From NCBI RefSeq assembly GCF_900116685.1, contig NZ_FPBL01000001.1:62001-126000 (forward strand): a stretch of DNA of 64,000 nt, in the 5' to 3' direction. This DNA is from Nitrosomonas eutropha (GTDB taxonomy: Bacteria > Pseudomonadota > Gammaproteobacteria > Burkholderiales > Nitrosomonadaceae). Positions 32,427 through 40,606 of the stretch are shown here, piece by piece; within the stretch, counting starts at the first letter, position 1, and each line of letters begins with the position of its first letter. The translations under genes and the position numbers were made by a program. The notes under the pieces were generated by a model, which was not told the origin of the DNA, did no database searches, and was given only the letters and a program-made list of their open reading frames with translations.

Positions 32427-33491
32427 ATGGCACTTGTATCTTTACGTCAGTTACTGGATCATGCAGCCGAGAACGGATATGGGCTTCCGGCTTTTAATGT
32501 AAACAACCTTGAACAAATTCATGCAATTATGCAGGCAGCTGATGAATGTGATAGCCCGGTAATCATGCAAGGTTCAGCTGGTGCGCGCAAATACGCGGGA
32601 GAAGCCTTTCTGCGCCATCTGATTGCTGCTGCTGTTGAAGCCTATCCACATATTCCGGTTGTAATGCATCAGGATCATGGCGCATCACCTGCTGTATGTA
32701 TCAATGCCATCCGTAGCGGTTTTTCCAGCGTCATGATGGATGGATCATTGGAAGAAGATGGAAAAACACCTTCATCATTCAAATATAATGTGGATGTCAC
32801 CTCCAAAGTGGTCGCAATGGCACATGCCGTAGGTGTTTCTGTGGAAGGCGAACTGGGTTGCCTGGGATCTTTGGAATCTGGCCAGGGCGAAGCTGAGGAC
32901 GGCCACGGTGCTGAAGGACAACTTTCACATGATCAGTTGCTGACTGACCCTGAAGAAGCCGCCGAGTTTGTCAGAAAAACTGGTGTAGACGCGCTGGCAA
33001 TTGCCATCGGCACTTCCCACGGTGCATATAAATTTACCCGTAAACCCACGGGTGACATCCTCGCCATTGAGCGGATCAAGGAAATTCACCAGAGAATTCC
33101 CAATACCCATCTGGTTATGCACGGATCCAGTTCCGTTCCTCAAGAGTGGTTGGAAATCATCCGTGAACATGGTGGAGAAATGAAAGAAACTTATGGTGTA
33201 CCTGTAGAAGAAATTCAGCAAGGTATCAAATATGGTGTGCGTAAGGTCAATATCGATACGGATATCCGTTTGGCCATGACTGGTGCAATTCGTCGTCATC
33301 TGGCAAAAAATAAAAGCGAGTTTGACCCGCGTAAATTCCTGAAAGATGCCACTGCTGCCGCTAAAGATATCTGCAAAGCACGTTTCGAAGCATTTGGCTC
33401 CGCAGGTCAAGCTGGCAAGATCAAGCCGATCTCGCTGGAAACCATGGCAAACCGTTACCTGAGCGGTGAATTAAAAGCAATCGTAAAGTAA
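32427..33491 (+). CDS. fba: Fructose-bisphosphate aldolase, class II
   Basis: A 354-residue zinc aldolase of the Calvin-cycle subtype. The metal site includes the His in [18 protein letters not shown] and [10 protein letters not shown] form the phosphate and second metal region. The start is marked by AAAGGAGAC. It condenses triose phosphates to fructose and probably sedoheptulose bisphosphate. A terminator follows, closing the tkt-gap-pgk-pyk-fba block. Confidence 0.95.
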   Translation: MALVSLRQLLDHAAENGYGLPAFNVNNLEQIHAIMQAADECDSPVIMQGSAGARKYAGEAFLRHLIAAAVEAYPHIPVVMHQDHGASPAVCINAIRSGFSSVMMDGSLEEDGKTPSSFKYNVDVTSKVVAMAHAVGVSVEGELGCLGSLESGQGEAEDGHGAEGQLSHDQLLTDPEEAAEFVRKTGVDALAIAIGTSHGAYKFTRKPTGDILAIERIKEIHQRIPNTHLVMHGSSSVPQEWLEIIREHGGEMKETYGVPVEEIQQGIKYGVRKVNIDTDIRLAMTGAIRRHLAKNKSEFDPRKFLKDATAAAKDICKARFEAFGSAGQAGKIKPISLETMANRYLSGELKAIVK

Positions 33492-33501
33492 TCTAAAGAC
33501 G

Positions 33502-33562
33502 AAAGCGCCTCACAGATTCCTGGAAAGATATTTGAGCTGAGGATGTGGGGCGCTTTTTATTC
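33502..33562 (+). terminator. Terminator after fba
   Basis: AAAGCGCCTCACA (33502-33514) pairs with TGTGGGGCGCTTT (33545-33557) with one G-T pair, and the stem runs into TTTTTATT. Confidence 0.75.
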
Positions 33563-34091
33563 ACATCATCAATTAGTAAAGCTGTTTATAACAAAGGCAC
33601 TACCTCTGCAACCTATCACCCCTCTCCTCATCCAGGCTAAACTGCCTCAACGTTCACAGCAGCTTTAACTTCAAATTCTGGTGAAGATTGTCTCTTCTGT
33701 TCATTCAAATCAATAGTGTGACTTAACATCCTGTACGGAGTCATTTAACCACTACAAACCTGAATCAGAATCGATGTGACTTACCTGCTCCATCTAAAAA
33801 ATGAAACATCAACATTACCAAGAAGCCAGAAAATAATAGTATTCAAGCAAATTGTTTCTTGCGATCAAGACAATAAGTTGTACAGGAATCCCTATGCTTT
33901 GGACATCCTGATAAGCGATAAACAACTTGACAGCTCCCAATATTTGTAAAGAAAATAGTTGAAGTAGCTTGGAATCTAAATACTCTTCTAGGCTCCAAAT
34001 CCTTCAGCAAGCAGCTATTGTGTCGTAGAACAAGTAAGTTAATACAGTGCTGCCAGCTGTTCACTGCAACACAATCAGGAGAGAGTGCAAC
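33563..34091. other. About 530 bases without an intact gene between fba and the oxidase operon
   Basis: No intact gene seen. On the minus strand a short frame ending at 33637 reads KRQSSPEFEVKAAV, reminiscent of the start of IS3-type OrfA transposases, but it is under 35 codons long. The oxidase promoter must lie here; TTGACA at about 33927 is a possible -35 element without a convincing -10. A GGAGAGAG ribosome site precedes ccoN. Confidence 0.4.
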
Positions 34092-35750
34092 ATGGATAGT
34101 GCATTACTGAGCCTGCTGGCAGCCTTTTTATTATCACTCATCGGTTTGCTTGCATTCATTTGGTCACTGCGCAAAGGATTATTATTTGAGAATCCACGTG
34201 CTGCTGCCACGATTTTTGCACCCGGAGAAATCGGCAAAGCAGATGATCCGGCCTTGGGTGGATATGCAGCAAAGCGCCTCCAGGAGGAGATAAGTGCATC
34301 CCATGGAAGCGAGCCGCAAGCCGAAGATCCGGATGAAATAGAGGATCGTATCGCTGCTGACCGTTCATCTGCCTTCCCGGTTTTTATGTTCATTGCCTTT
34401 GGCTGCATGTGGCTGATACTGGGCGCAACGGCCGGCCTTGTTTCATCACTCAAACTACATTGGCCAGACTGGCTGGTATCCGAAGGATGGATGACTTTTG
34501 GACGCATGCGAACGGTACATCTGATTGCTGTGCTTTATGGCTGGATCACCAACGTTGAACTGGGCATTATTGTCTGGCTACTGCCGCGTTTACTGCGTAC
34601 CCCCCTGAAGGGGCCATTGTGGGTGATGCTGGGAGGTTCATTTATCAATGTCGGGATTGCCAGCTCTATCGGCGCAATTGGTGCTGGCTGGAGTGACGGC
34701 ATGGAATATCTGGAAATTCCATGGCAAATCGGCCTGTTTGTCCAGGCAGGTATGGTTTGTATCATTGGCTCAGTATTTTATACATTACTCCATCGCAAGG
34801 CGCATGAACTCTATGTAAGCGTGTGGTATCACATCGCTGCCCTATTATGGATTGCGCTGCTGTTTACCGTTGGCAAACTTCCAGGTATTCATTTTGGTGT
34901 ACAACAAGCGATGACCAACTGGTGGTATGGACACAACGTTCTGGGTCTCTGGTTTACCCCGGTCGCCCTGGGTGCCATTTACTATTTTCTGCCCAAAACA
35001 ATCGGGCGGCGAGTGCGCTCCTATAATCTTTCACTGCTGGGTTTTTGGACACTGGCTTTTTTCTACGCGCAGGTGGGCGGACACCATCTGGTTGGCGGGC
35101 CGGTACCCGGATGGCTGATTACACTGTCTATCGTGCAAAGTATGATGATGATCATCCCTGTCGCAGCATTTTCAATCAACATGGCAGGAACCATGTGGGG
35201 ACGCATGCGTCTGGCACTTTATTCTCCAACACTGCGTTTCATGATGTTTGGCGGCTTTATGTATCTGCTATCGTCATTGCAAGGATCGTTTGAAGCACTG
35301 CGTAGTGTTCAGCAGGTTGCACACTTTACACATTTCACGGTAGCCCATGCCCACCTTGGCGCCTACGGTTTCGTCTCGATGATCCTCTTCGGTGCGATCT
35401 ATTTTATGATGCCACGCGTCCTGCACTGGGAATGGCCCTACCCCAAATTGATTTCGCTACATTTCTGGCTTGCTTCCATCGGCATTCTGATCTATTTCGT
35501 CTTTCTGTCATGGGGTGGCTGGCTGCAAGGCCTTGCAATGCTGGATGCCACACGTGAATTCATGGAGTCAGTACGAGTCACTATTCCATACCTGCAGTGG
35601 CGCAGCGTGGGAGGTGGGCTGATGTGGTTTGGCCATGTGATTTTTGTGGGTCATTTACTGGTCATGATATTGCGATTCGGACCCAATCGTACCGGGGAAG
35701 CGCTGTTTGCACCGGAAAAAATGAAACTGGAGATGATGCATGGAAAATGA
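34092..35750 (+). CDS. ccoN: cbb3-type cytochrome oxidase subunit I with an N-terminal CcoS-like domain
   Basis: A 552-residue protein starting at ATG 34092 behind AGGAGAG. Residues 1-45 contain one membrane helix followed by FIWSLRKG, the pattern of the separate small assembly protein CcoS. An acidic linker (about 50-90) leads into the CcoN core. Haem and copper ligands can be placed: His143 (low-spin haem), His281 (WWYGHN, CuB), His331-His332 (GGHH, CuB), and His419 and His421 (VAHAH, haem b3 and low-spin haem). Tyr325, six residues before the HH pair, is the position of the cross-linked Tyr of C-type oxidases, and Glu401 is kept. This favours oxygen reduction over nitric oxide reduction. 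It overlaps ccoO by 11 bases. Confidence 0.88.
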   Translation: MDSALLSLLAAFLLSLIGLLAFIWSLRKGLLFENPRAAATIFAPGEIGKADDPALGGYAAKRLQEEISASHGSEPQAEDPDEIEDRIAADRSSAFPVFMFIAFGCMWLILGATAGLVSSLKLHWPDWLVSEGWMTFGRMRTVHLIAVLYGWITNVELGIIVWLLPRLLRTPLKGPLWVMLGGSFINVGIASSIGAIGAGWSDGMEYLEIPWQIGLFVQAGMVCIIGSVFYTLLHRKAHELYVSVWYHIAALLWIALLFTVGKLPGIHFGVQQAMTNWWYGHNVLGLWFTPVALGAIYYFLPKTIGRRVRSYNLSLLGFWTLAFFYAQVGGHHLVGGPVPGWLITLSIVQSMMMIIPVAAFSINMAGTMWGRMRLALYSPTLRFMMFGGFMYLLSSLQGSFEALRSVQQVAHFTHFTVAHAHLGAYGFVSMILFGAIYFMMPRVLHWEWPYPKLISLHFWLASIGILIYFVFLSWGGWLQGLAMLDATREFMESVRVTIPYLQWRSVGGGLMWFGHVIFVGHLLVMILRFGPNRTGEALFAPEKMKLEMMHGK

Positions 35751-36348
35751 AGCCAAACTGACAGCGGGAGCAATGACAACTTTTGGTATTGCCGTTGCAG
35801 CATTGGTCATTCTCCCCTATATCCAGGTGCGTGATGTTCAACCACCTGAAGGGCTCAAACCCTACACCAGCGCTGAATTACGTGGACGCGAAATTTATGT
35901 CGCCAACGGTTGTTTATACTGCCATACCCAGCAGCCGCGTGATCGCAGCTTCGCTCCGGATTTTGACCGTGGCTGGGGACGAGTATCAACGCCTGGGGAC
36001 TATTATTACGATAAACCACATTTGCTGGGCAGCATGCGCACCGGCCCTGATCTGATGAATATCGGTGTACGCCAGCCAAGCATGGACTGGCACCTGGGGC
36101 ATTTGTACCAGCCACGTGCGTATGTGCCAGATTCCATCATGCCTTCTTATCCCTATATGTTTGAGGTCAAAGATAAGGCCGAAGATGATGAGATAGTCGT
36201 CAAGCTGCCGCCAAAATTTGTACCGTCAGGGAAAATAGTGGTTGCTCGCCCAGAAGCTGTGGATCTGGTGAAATATTTGCAATCGCTTGATCGCAGTTAC
36301 CCAATATTACCGCCGGATCCACAAGGCGCGAATAAAGAGGGCCGTTAA
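35740..36348 (+). CDS. ccoO: cbb3-type oxidase subunit II, monohaem cytochrome c
   Basis: A 202-residue membrane-anchored cytochrome c. An N-terminal helix (about residues 12-28) is followed by the haem site CLYCHTQ (Cys58, Cys61, His62). The region RTGPDLMNIGVRQPS and the Met of IMPSYPYMFE (axial ligand candidate) are typical of CcoO. It passes electrons to CcoN. Its start lies inside the end of ccoN, so the two subunits are translationally coupled. Confidence 0.92.
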   Translation: MENEAKLTAGAMTTFGIAVAALVILPYIQVRDVQPPEGLKPYTSAELRGREIYVANGCLYCHTQQPRDRSFAPDFDRGWGRVSTPGDYYYDKPHLLGSMRTGPDLMNIGVRQPSMDWHLGHLYQPRAYVPDSIMPSYPYMFEVKDKAEDDEIVVKLPPKFVPSGKIVVARPEAVDLVKYLQSLDRSYPILPPDPQGANKEGR

Positions 36349-36412
36349 ATGAAAACGACAAATTGCTTTGTAACGCACAGACATGATCTTCTCAAGCAAA
36401 GAGGAGCATTCC

Positions 36413-37024
36413 ATGGCTAGTAATGACGACAACCGCGCCCAAGAGCGTGAAAATATCGATCCCAAAGAACTTATCCGCCCGATTCCGATCGCAGGATCGT
36501 TAATCACAGTAGGAATGGTTGTCTTCGGTGTAATTTATTTACTTATGTCAGAGCCACTGACAACTTCTCGCTATGGTGATCAGCGTACCCTAGCTGATCT
36601 CTCCGGGCCACAAATTGTTGCTGACGGCAGCGATACAGTCATTGATGGCAAGGCCTTGTATGCGGCACAATGTGCAGCTTGCCATCAGGCGACAGGACAG
36701 GGTGTACCAGGTGTTTTCCCGCCGCTGGACAGCTCGGAATGGGTACAGGGTGAACCGCGTATTCTGGCCAATATCCTGTTACATGGGATTAATGGAGAAG
36801 TAGAAGTTGCCGGACAAAAATACCAAGGCATGATGCCGGCCTTCCCGCAATTAAATGATACTGAGCTGGCTGAAGTGGCCACTTACATCCGCAGCGCCTG
36901 GGGCAACCAGGCAGATGCGGTTCAAGCTGACCTGTTCAAGACAGAGCGTCAATCCGGTGCCGGACGTACCACACCCTTTGAGGGAGAAGCAGCACTCAAG
37001 GCTCTGGCTGAAAAGGGCCATTAA
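36413..37024 (+). CDS. ccoP: CcoP-like membrane cytochrome c with a single haem site
   Basis: A 203-residue protein starting at ATG 36413 behind AGAGGAG. One membrane helix (about 27-46) is followed by one cytochrome c domain with CAACH (Cys87, Cys90, His91) and a candidate Met ligand in QGMMPAFPQL. Usual CcoP subunits have two such domains and about 300 residues; only one CXXCH is present here and no second haem motif is found before the stop. The order after ccoO supports its role as the electron-entry subunit. It could also be regarded as a separate cytochrome c that replaced CcoP. Confidence 0.8.
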   Translation: MASNDDNRAQERENIDPKELIRPIPIAGSLITVGMVVFGVIYLLMSEPLTTSRYGDQRTLADLSGPQIVADGSDTVIDGKALYAAQCAACHQATGQGVPGVFPPLDSSEWVQGEPRILANILLHGINGEVEVAGQKYQGMMPAFPQLNDTELAEVATYIRSAWGNQADAVQADLFKTERQSGAGRTTPFEGEAALKALAEKGH

Positions 37025-37173
37025 AGTATGCTTACACTAATAATTTCACGTCCACGGCAGCAAGTTAGAGATGCTATCTGTAATAGTTGGTTATTGTGTA
37101 GTTATACCACTCATAACAAGCTGCTTGTAACCAAGAAGATGCTTAAACGCCTGCGTTGAAATAAAGATCAGAG

Positions 37174-37827
37174 ATGCTGCATACTATAATTGCAAGCATA
37201 TTGATCGTTCTGCTCGGATGGGGTACAGCATCCTGGCTGACATACGATTTTCAGGTTTGGACCGACGAAGGTGCGCGTCGCCTGGAAGTAGCCTTACAAC
37301 CAGTAAATGCGCCGCCCGTACTAATTGAAGGGCCAGATCTTGCTGTAACAGAGCTCTCGGCTCTGTTACAGCAAAAGAATAAGGTAACAATCGTAGATTT
37401 TTTCTATACTCGCTGCCAAACCGTATGTCTTTCATTAGGCAGTATTTTTCAACAAATGCAGGCCGCCTTGCTCAATGACGAAAGTAACGACGAGCATACG
37501 GGAAATATCCGTCTGCTCTCTATTAGCTTTGATCGCGAACACGATGACCTGCCCGCACTCAAGACTTATGCCGACAATCTGAGTGCCAGACCAGAGCTCT
37601 GGCGTTTTGCACGTGTATTACAGGCAGAACAGGAGCAAGTTCTGTTGCAGCAGCTTGGAGTAGTGGTGATACCCGATGGCCGCGGTGATTACGAGCACAA
37701 TGCCGCCCTGCTGGTATTTGATGGTGCTGGACGCATAGTGCGTATATTTGATATCGAGGAATACCAGCTAGCACTTGATTATGCACGCTATCTGGCACGC
37801 AAGCAGATACAGGAAGCTTCGTTGTGA
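37174..37827 (+). CDS. SCO1/SenC family copper chaperone
   Basis: A 217-residue thioredoxin-fold protein with an N-terminal membrane anchor. The copper ligands of the family are present: Cys81 and Cys85 in TRCQTVC, and His175 in YEHNAALLVFD. SCO proteins deliver copper to haem-copper oxidases, including CuB of cbb3 enzymes. It lies 149 bases after ccoP and overlaps the next gene by four bases (GTGA), so it is probably dedicated to this oxidase. Confidence 0.9.
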   Translation: MLHTIIASILIVLLGWGTASWLTYDFQVWTDEGARRLEVALQPVNAPPVLIEGPDLAVTELSALLQQKNKVTIVDFFYTRCQTVCLSLGSIFQQMQAALLNDESNDEHTGNIRLLSISFDREHDDLPALKTYADNLSARPELWRFARVLQAEQEQVLLQQLGVVVIPDGRGDYEHNAALLVFDGAGRIVRIFDIEEYQLALDYARYLARKQIQEASL

Positions 37828-38408
37828 ATAAGCGTTGGCAAGCTGTTTTAGGCTTAGGCTTACTGCTGTTTATAGCCACACCTAGCGTACGTTATGCTAT
37901 GGAAAAAAGCATGTGGTGTCACATGTTGGTGCAGTTTCCGCTCTGGATGGGAGCAGCTGCTTTGCTTGCCGGAGGAATGCCAGCACGAATATGCAAGGTT
38001 ATTGCTCGCTGGAATATGTATGGAATCAGCGGATTATTCGTAACGGGTGTTACGCTCGCTGTGCTGATGATACCACGTGTACTTGATCAAGCATTACTGC
38101 ACCCGGAAATGGAGCTGGCCAAATTAACAGCATTAGTTCTGGCAGGTATGGCGTTACGTCTGTCATGGCGCCCAGCTGGTCTGATTCTGCAATTTTTCTT
38201 TCTGGGCAATATGCTACCCATGATGGGAGTAGTTGGGTGGTTGTATACTGAATCACCACTGCGTCTATGCAATGCCTATCTGCTTGATGACCAGATACAG
38301 CTAGGCAACTGGCTGATTGGGTTGGCTGCTGTAATCTCCATAGTGTGGCTGTCATGGATTACATGGCTCATAACTTATCAGGAAATCCGGCAGACATCAC
38401 ATCGCTAG
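37824..38408 (+). CDS. Unrecognised six-helix membrane protein coupled to the SCO gene
   Basis: A 194-residue hydrophobic protein starting with GTG inside the SCO stop codon. I see about six membrane segments (around residues 7-22, 35-50, 64-85, 100-116, 119-140 and 158-180). The segment SMWCHMLVQFPLWMGAA has a Cys, a His and Met residues that could bind metal, but this is only suggestive. I do not recognise the family. The gene order oxidase-SenC-membrane protein recalls the norSY-senC-orf1 cluster described in ammonia oxidisers, so an assembly role is plausible. Confidence 0.75.
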   Translation: MNKRWQAVLGLGLLLFIATPSVRYAMEKSMWCHMLVQFPLWMGAAALLAGGMPARICKVIARWNMYGISGLFVTGVTLAVLMIPRVLDQALLHPEMELAKLTALVLAGMALRLSWRPAGLILQFFFLGNMLPMMGVVGWLYTESPLRLCNAYLLDDQIQLGNWLIGLAAVISIVWLSWITWLITYQEIRQTSHR

Positions 38409-38516
38409 ATGTAACTTAGCTTTATGCCTCAGCTCTCTCCTTCTATCACTATCACTCAATAATAGATCTAAACACTATTTCTTTCCTGACAGCCTTTCTA
38501 TAGTTATCTGGGATAC

Positions 38517-39470
38517 TTATTCTGAGCCGGCCACATAGGTATAAGGAACCAATATCGGCTTCGGAGAACCAGAAGCGGTTATGGCATTTGCTGTTTGGGT
38601 AGCAGCCTCCAAATCAGAGAATGGCCCTACGAATATTTTGTGCAAACCACTTGTTTGATTGATATAGGCCTGTTGAGTGATTGAAGGAAAATCCGATCTT
38701 AATTGCATCAGATAAGATTGAGCATTATGGACAGAGCCAAACGCAGCAAGCTGCAAATAAAATTTACCAGTATCGTTACTGGATATTCTTTTCGGAACCA
38801 TATCTGGCCGGGATTGTGTTGCCACAGAATAAGGACTGCTGAAACGATCCGGAATAATACTTTCCACTTCTACCCGGGCACTGCCATTTGCCAGGACACC
38901 GAGTTTATGAGCCGCAACATAAGACAGATCAATCAGGCGACTTTCCAGAAAAGGTCCTCTATCATTAATACGAACGATTATCGAGCTTCCATTCTGTAAG
39001 TTTGTAACACGAACATAGCTGGGTATAGGCAAGGTTGGGTGGGCAGCCGTCATGGAATACATATCGTAAACATCGCCCGAGGCTGTACGTTGACCGTGAT
39101 AGCGCTTGCCGTACCAGGAAGCCTGGCCGCGTTCCTTGTAAGGTTTGAGTGTGGTCATCGGTGTGTAGGTTTTGCCAAGAGCAACATAAGGGCGCATCGT
39201 TGCTGTTTTTAAAGACTCAACCCGGGGAACTGCGTCAGGAACAGAATCAAGATTAGAAGGGGGATTTTCTTCCGGCCCATCATCAAGATAGTAGCCCCCT
39301 CCTCCACTTCCCGCAATGGATGCACTCTTCGCGTGTGCTTGTACGGATGATTGCCCTACTCTGGGAGTGTTACTGCAAGCCGAGATCATAAATAATATGA
39401 TGACAGCAAAGCAAACAAATAATGTACTTCTGCTTGGAATATCGAAATGGAAATAAGAATTTAGTTTCAT
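38517..39470 (-). CDS. rlpA: Rare lipoprotein A, septal ring lytic transglycosylase with SPOR domain
   Basis: About 317 residues. The signal peptide ends in the lipobox MISAC, so it is an outer membrane lipoprotein. The double-psi barrel core has GQASWYGKRYHGQRTASG and RINDRGPF. A C-terminal SPOR domain (about the last 75 residues) binds denuded peptidoglycan. ATG 39470 lies four bases beyond the rodA stop; a TTG at 39488 is an in-frame alternative. It is the last gene of the mre-mrd operon. Confidence 0.91.
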   Translation of the reverse strand: MKLNSYFHFDIPSRSTLFVCFAVIILFMISACSNTPRVGQSSVQAHAKSASIAGSGGGGYYLDDGPEENPPSNLDSVPDAVPRVESLKTATMRPYVALGKTYTPMTTLKPYKERGQASWYGKRYHGQRTASGDVYDMYSMTAAHPTLPIPSYVRVTNLQNGSSIIVRINDRGPFLESRLIDLSYVAAHKLGVLANGSARVEVESIIPDRFSSPYSVATQSRPDMVPKRISSNDTGKFYLQLAAFGSVHNAQSYLMQLRSDFPSITQQAYINQTSGLHKIFVGPFSDLEAATQTANAITASGSPKPILVPYTYVAGSE

Positions 39471-39474
39471 ATTT

Positions 39475-40584
39475 TCAGGTCTTAACAAGTTTTGGATGAG
39501 TATGAATGCTCATTAAAATTCCAAATCCCAGCAGTATGGTGACCATAGAAGTGCCCCCATAACTGATGAGTGGAAGAGGTATACCGACAACGGGCAAGAT
39601 ACCACTTACCATACCCATATTGACGAACACATAAGTAAAAAAAGTCAAGGTGATTGATCCTGCAACCAGCCGTGCAAACCGTGTCGGCGCACTGGCCGTA
39701 ATAACCAGGCAGCGCCCGATTACGATCAGATACAGCGATAATAACAAACTGTTGCCAATCAGCCCAAACTCTTCCGAAAACACTGAAAAAATAAAGTCCG
39801 TACTCGGTTCGGGCAAGAAATCAAGTTGAGACTGGGTACCTTTCAACCACCCCTTTCCCGCAATTCCCCCAGATCCAATAGCAATGCTGGATTGTATCGT
39901 ATGATACCCGGCACCTAGCGCATCTTGTGAAGGATCAAGCATAGTCATAATTCGCTTGCGCTGGTAATCATGCATACCAAAAGACCAGAGTAAAGGCAGA
40001 CTTACAGTCACTGTCACAACCAGGCCAATCATGAGACGCCATGACAGGCCCGCCAAAAAAATAACATAAAATCCACTGATCAGGATCAGCAAGGCAGTCC
40101 CAAGATCAGGCTGACGCACGATAAGCGCAACCGGCAGCAGCAGAATAAGCGCAGCAATAACATAATCCCGCCAACGCAGGGTAATGTGAGCTTTATCAAA
40201 ATACCACGCCATCATAAGAGGAACAACAATTTTCAGCAGCTCTGAAGGCTGGATCTGAACAATTCCCAGATTTAACCAGCGGCGAGCACCATTCTGCACT
40301 TCACCAAATAACGCCACAGCAATCAGCAAGACAATACCTAGCACATACAACGGAAAAGCCATACGCATCATCCTTTGCAGTGGAATGTTCGCAACCACCC
40401 ACATCACTACGCACGCAACAACCATGTTGATTAACTGACTGATTACCCGGGCAGAGCTCCCACCGGTAGCGCTGTATAGCACGATCAACCCGGTCAGCAT
40501 GAGCAGAAAAATCCCGGCAAGCAGAAAATTATCGATATAGCGCGTAAAATAATGCCACGCTTTCTTGATATCCGGGGGAATCAT
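39475..40584 (-). CDS. rodA: Peptidoglycan glycosyltransferase RodA
   Basis: A 369-residue SEDS membrane protein with ten predicted helices. Conserved marks are ARRWLNLGIVQIQPSELLK, RQPDLGTALL, FIFSVFSEEFGLIG and PLISYGGTSM. With PBP2 it polymerises lateral wall peptidoglycan in the rod complex. It is placed 22 bases after mrdA. Confidence 0.94.
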   Translation of the reverse strand: MIPPDIKKAWHYFTRYIDNFLLAGIFLLMLTGLIVLYSATGGSSARVISQLINMVVACVVMWVVANIPLQRMMRMAFPLYVLGIVLLIAVALFGEVQNGARRWLNLGIVQIQPSELLKIVVPLMMAWYFDKAHITLRWRDYVIAALILLLPVALIVRQPDLGTALLILISGFYVIFLAGLSWRLMIGLVVTVTVSLPLLWSFGMHDYQRKRIMTMLDPSQDALGAGYHTIQSSIAIGSGGIAGKGWLKGTQSQLDFLPEPSTDFIFSVFSEEFGLIGNSLLLSLYLIVIGRCLVITASAPTRFARLVAGSITLTFFTYVFVNMGMVSGILPVVGIPLPLISYGGTSMVTILLGFGILMSIHTHPKLVKT

Positions 40585-40606
40585 CTCGTGATCAGGAATT
40601 CATCCG

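Noticed and set aside
33830-33880. FNR-like half site upstream of ccoN
   Set aside because: Only ATCAA is present; the opposite half matches at three of five positions and it lies over 200 bases from the gene.
34092-37024. Oxidase cluster as a nitric oxide reductase (norSY type)
   Set aside because: The cross-linked Tyr position and CcoN-type ligand pattern are kept, and the partners are CcoO and a CcoP-like cytochrome rather than a cupredoxin subunit.
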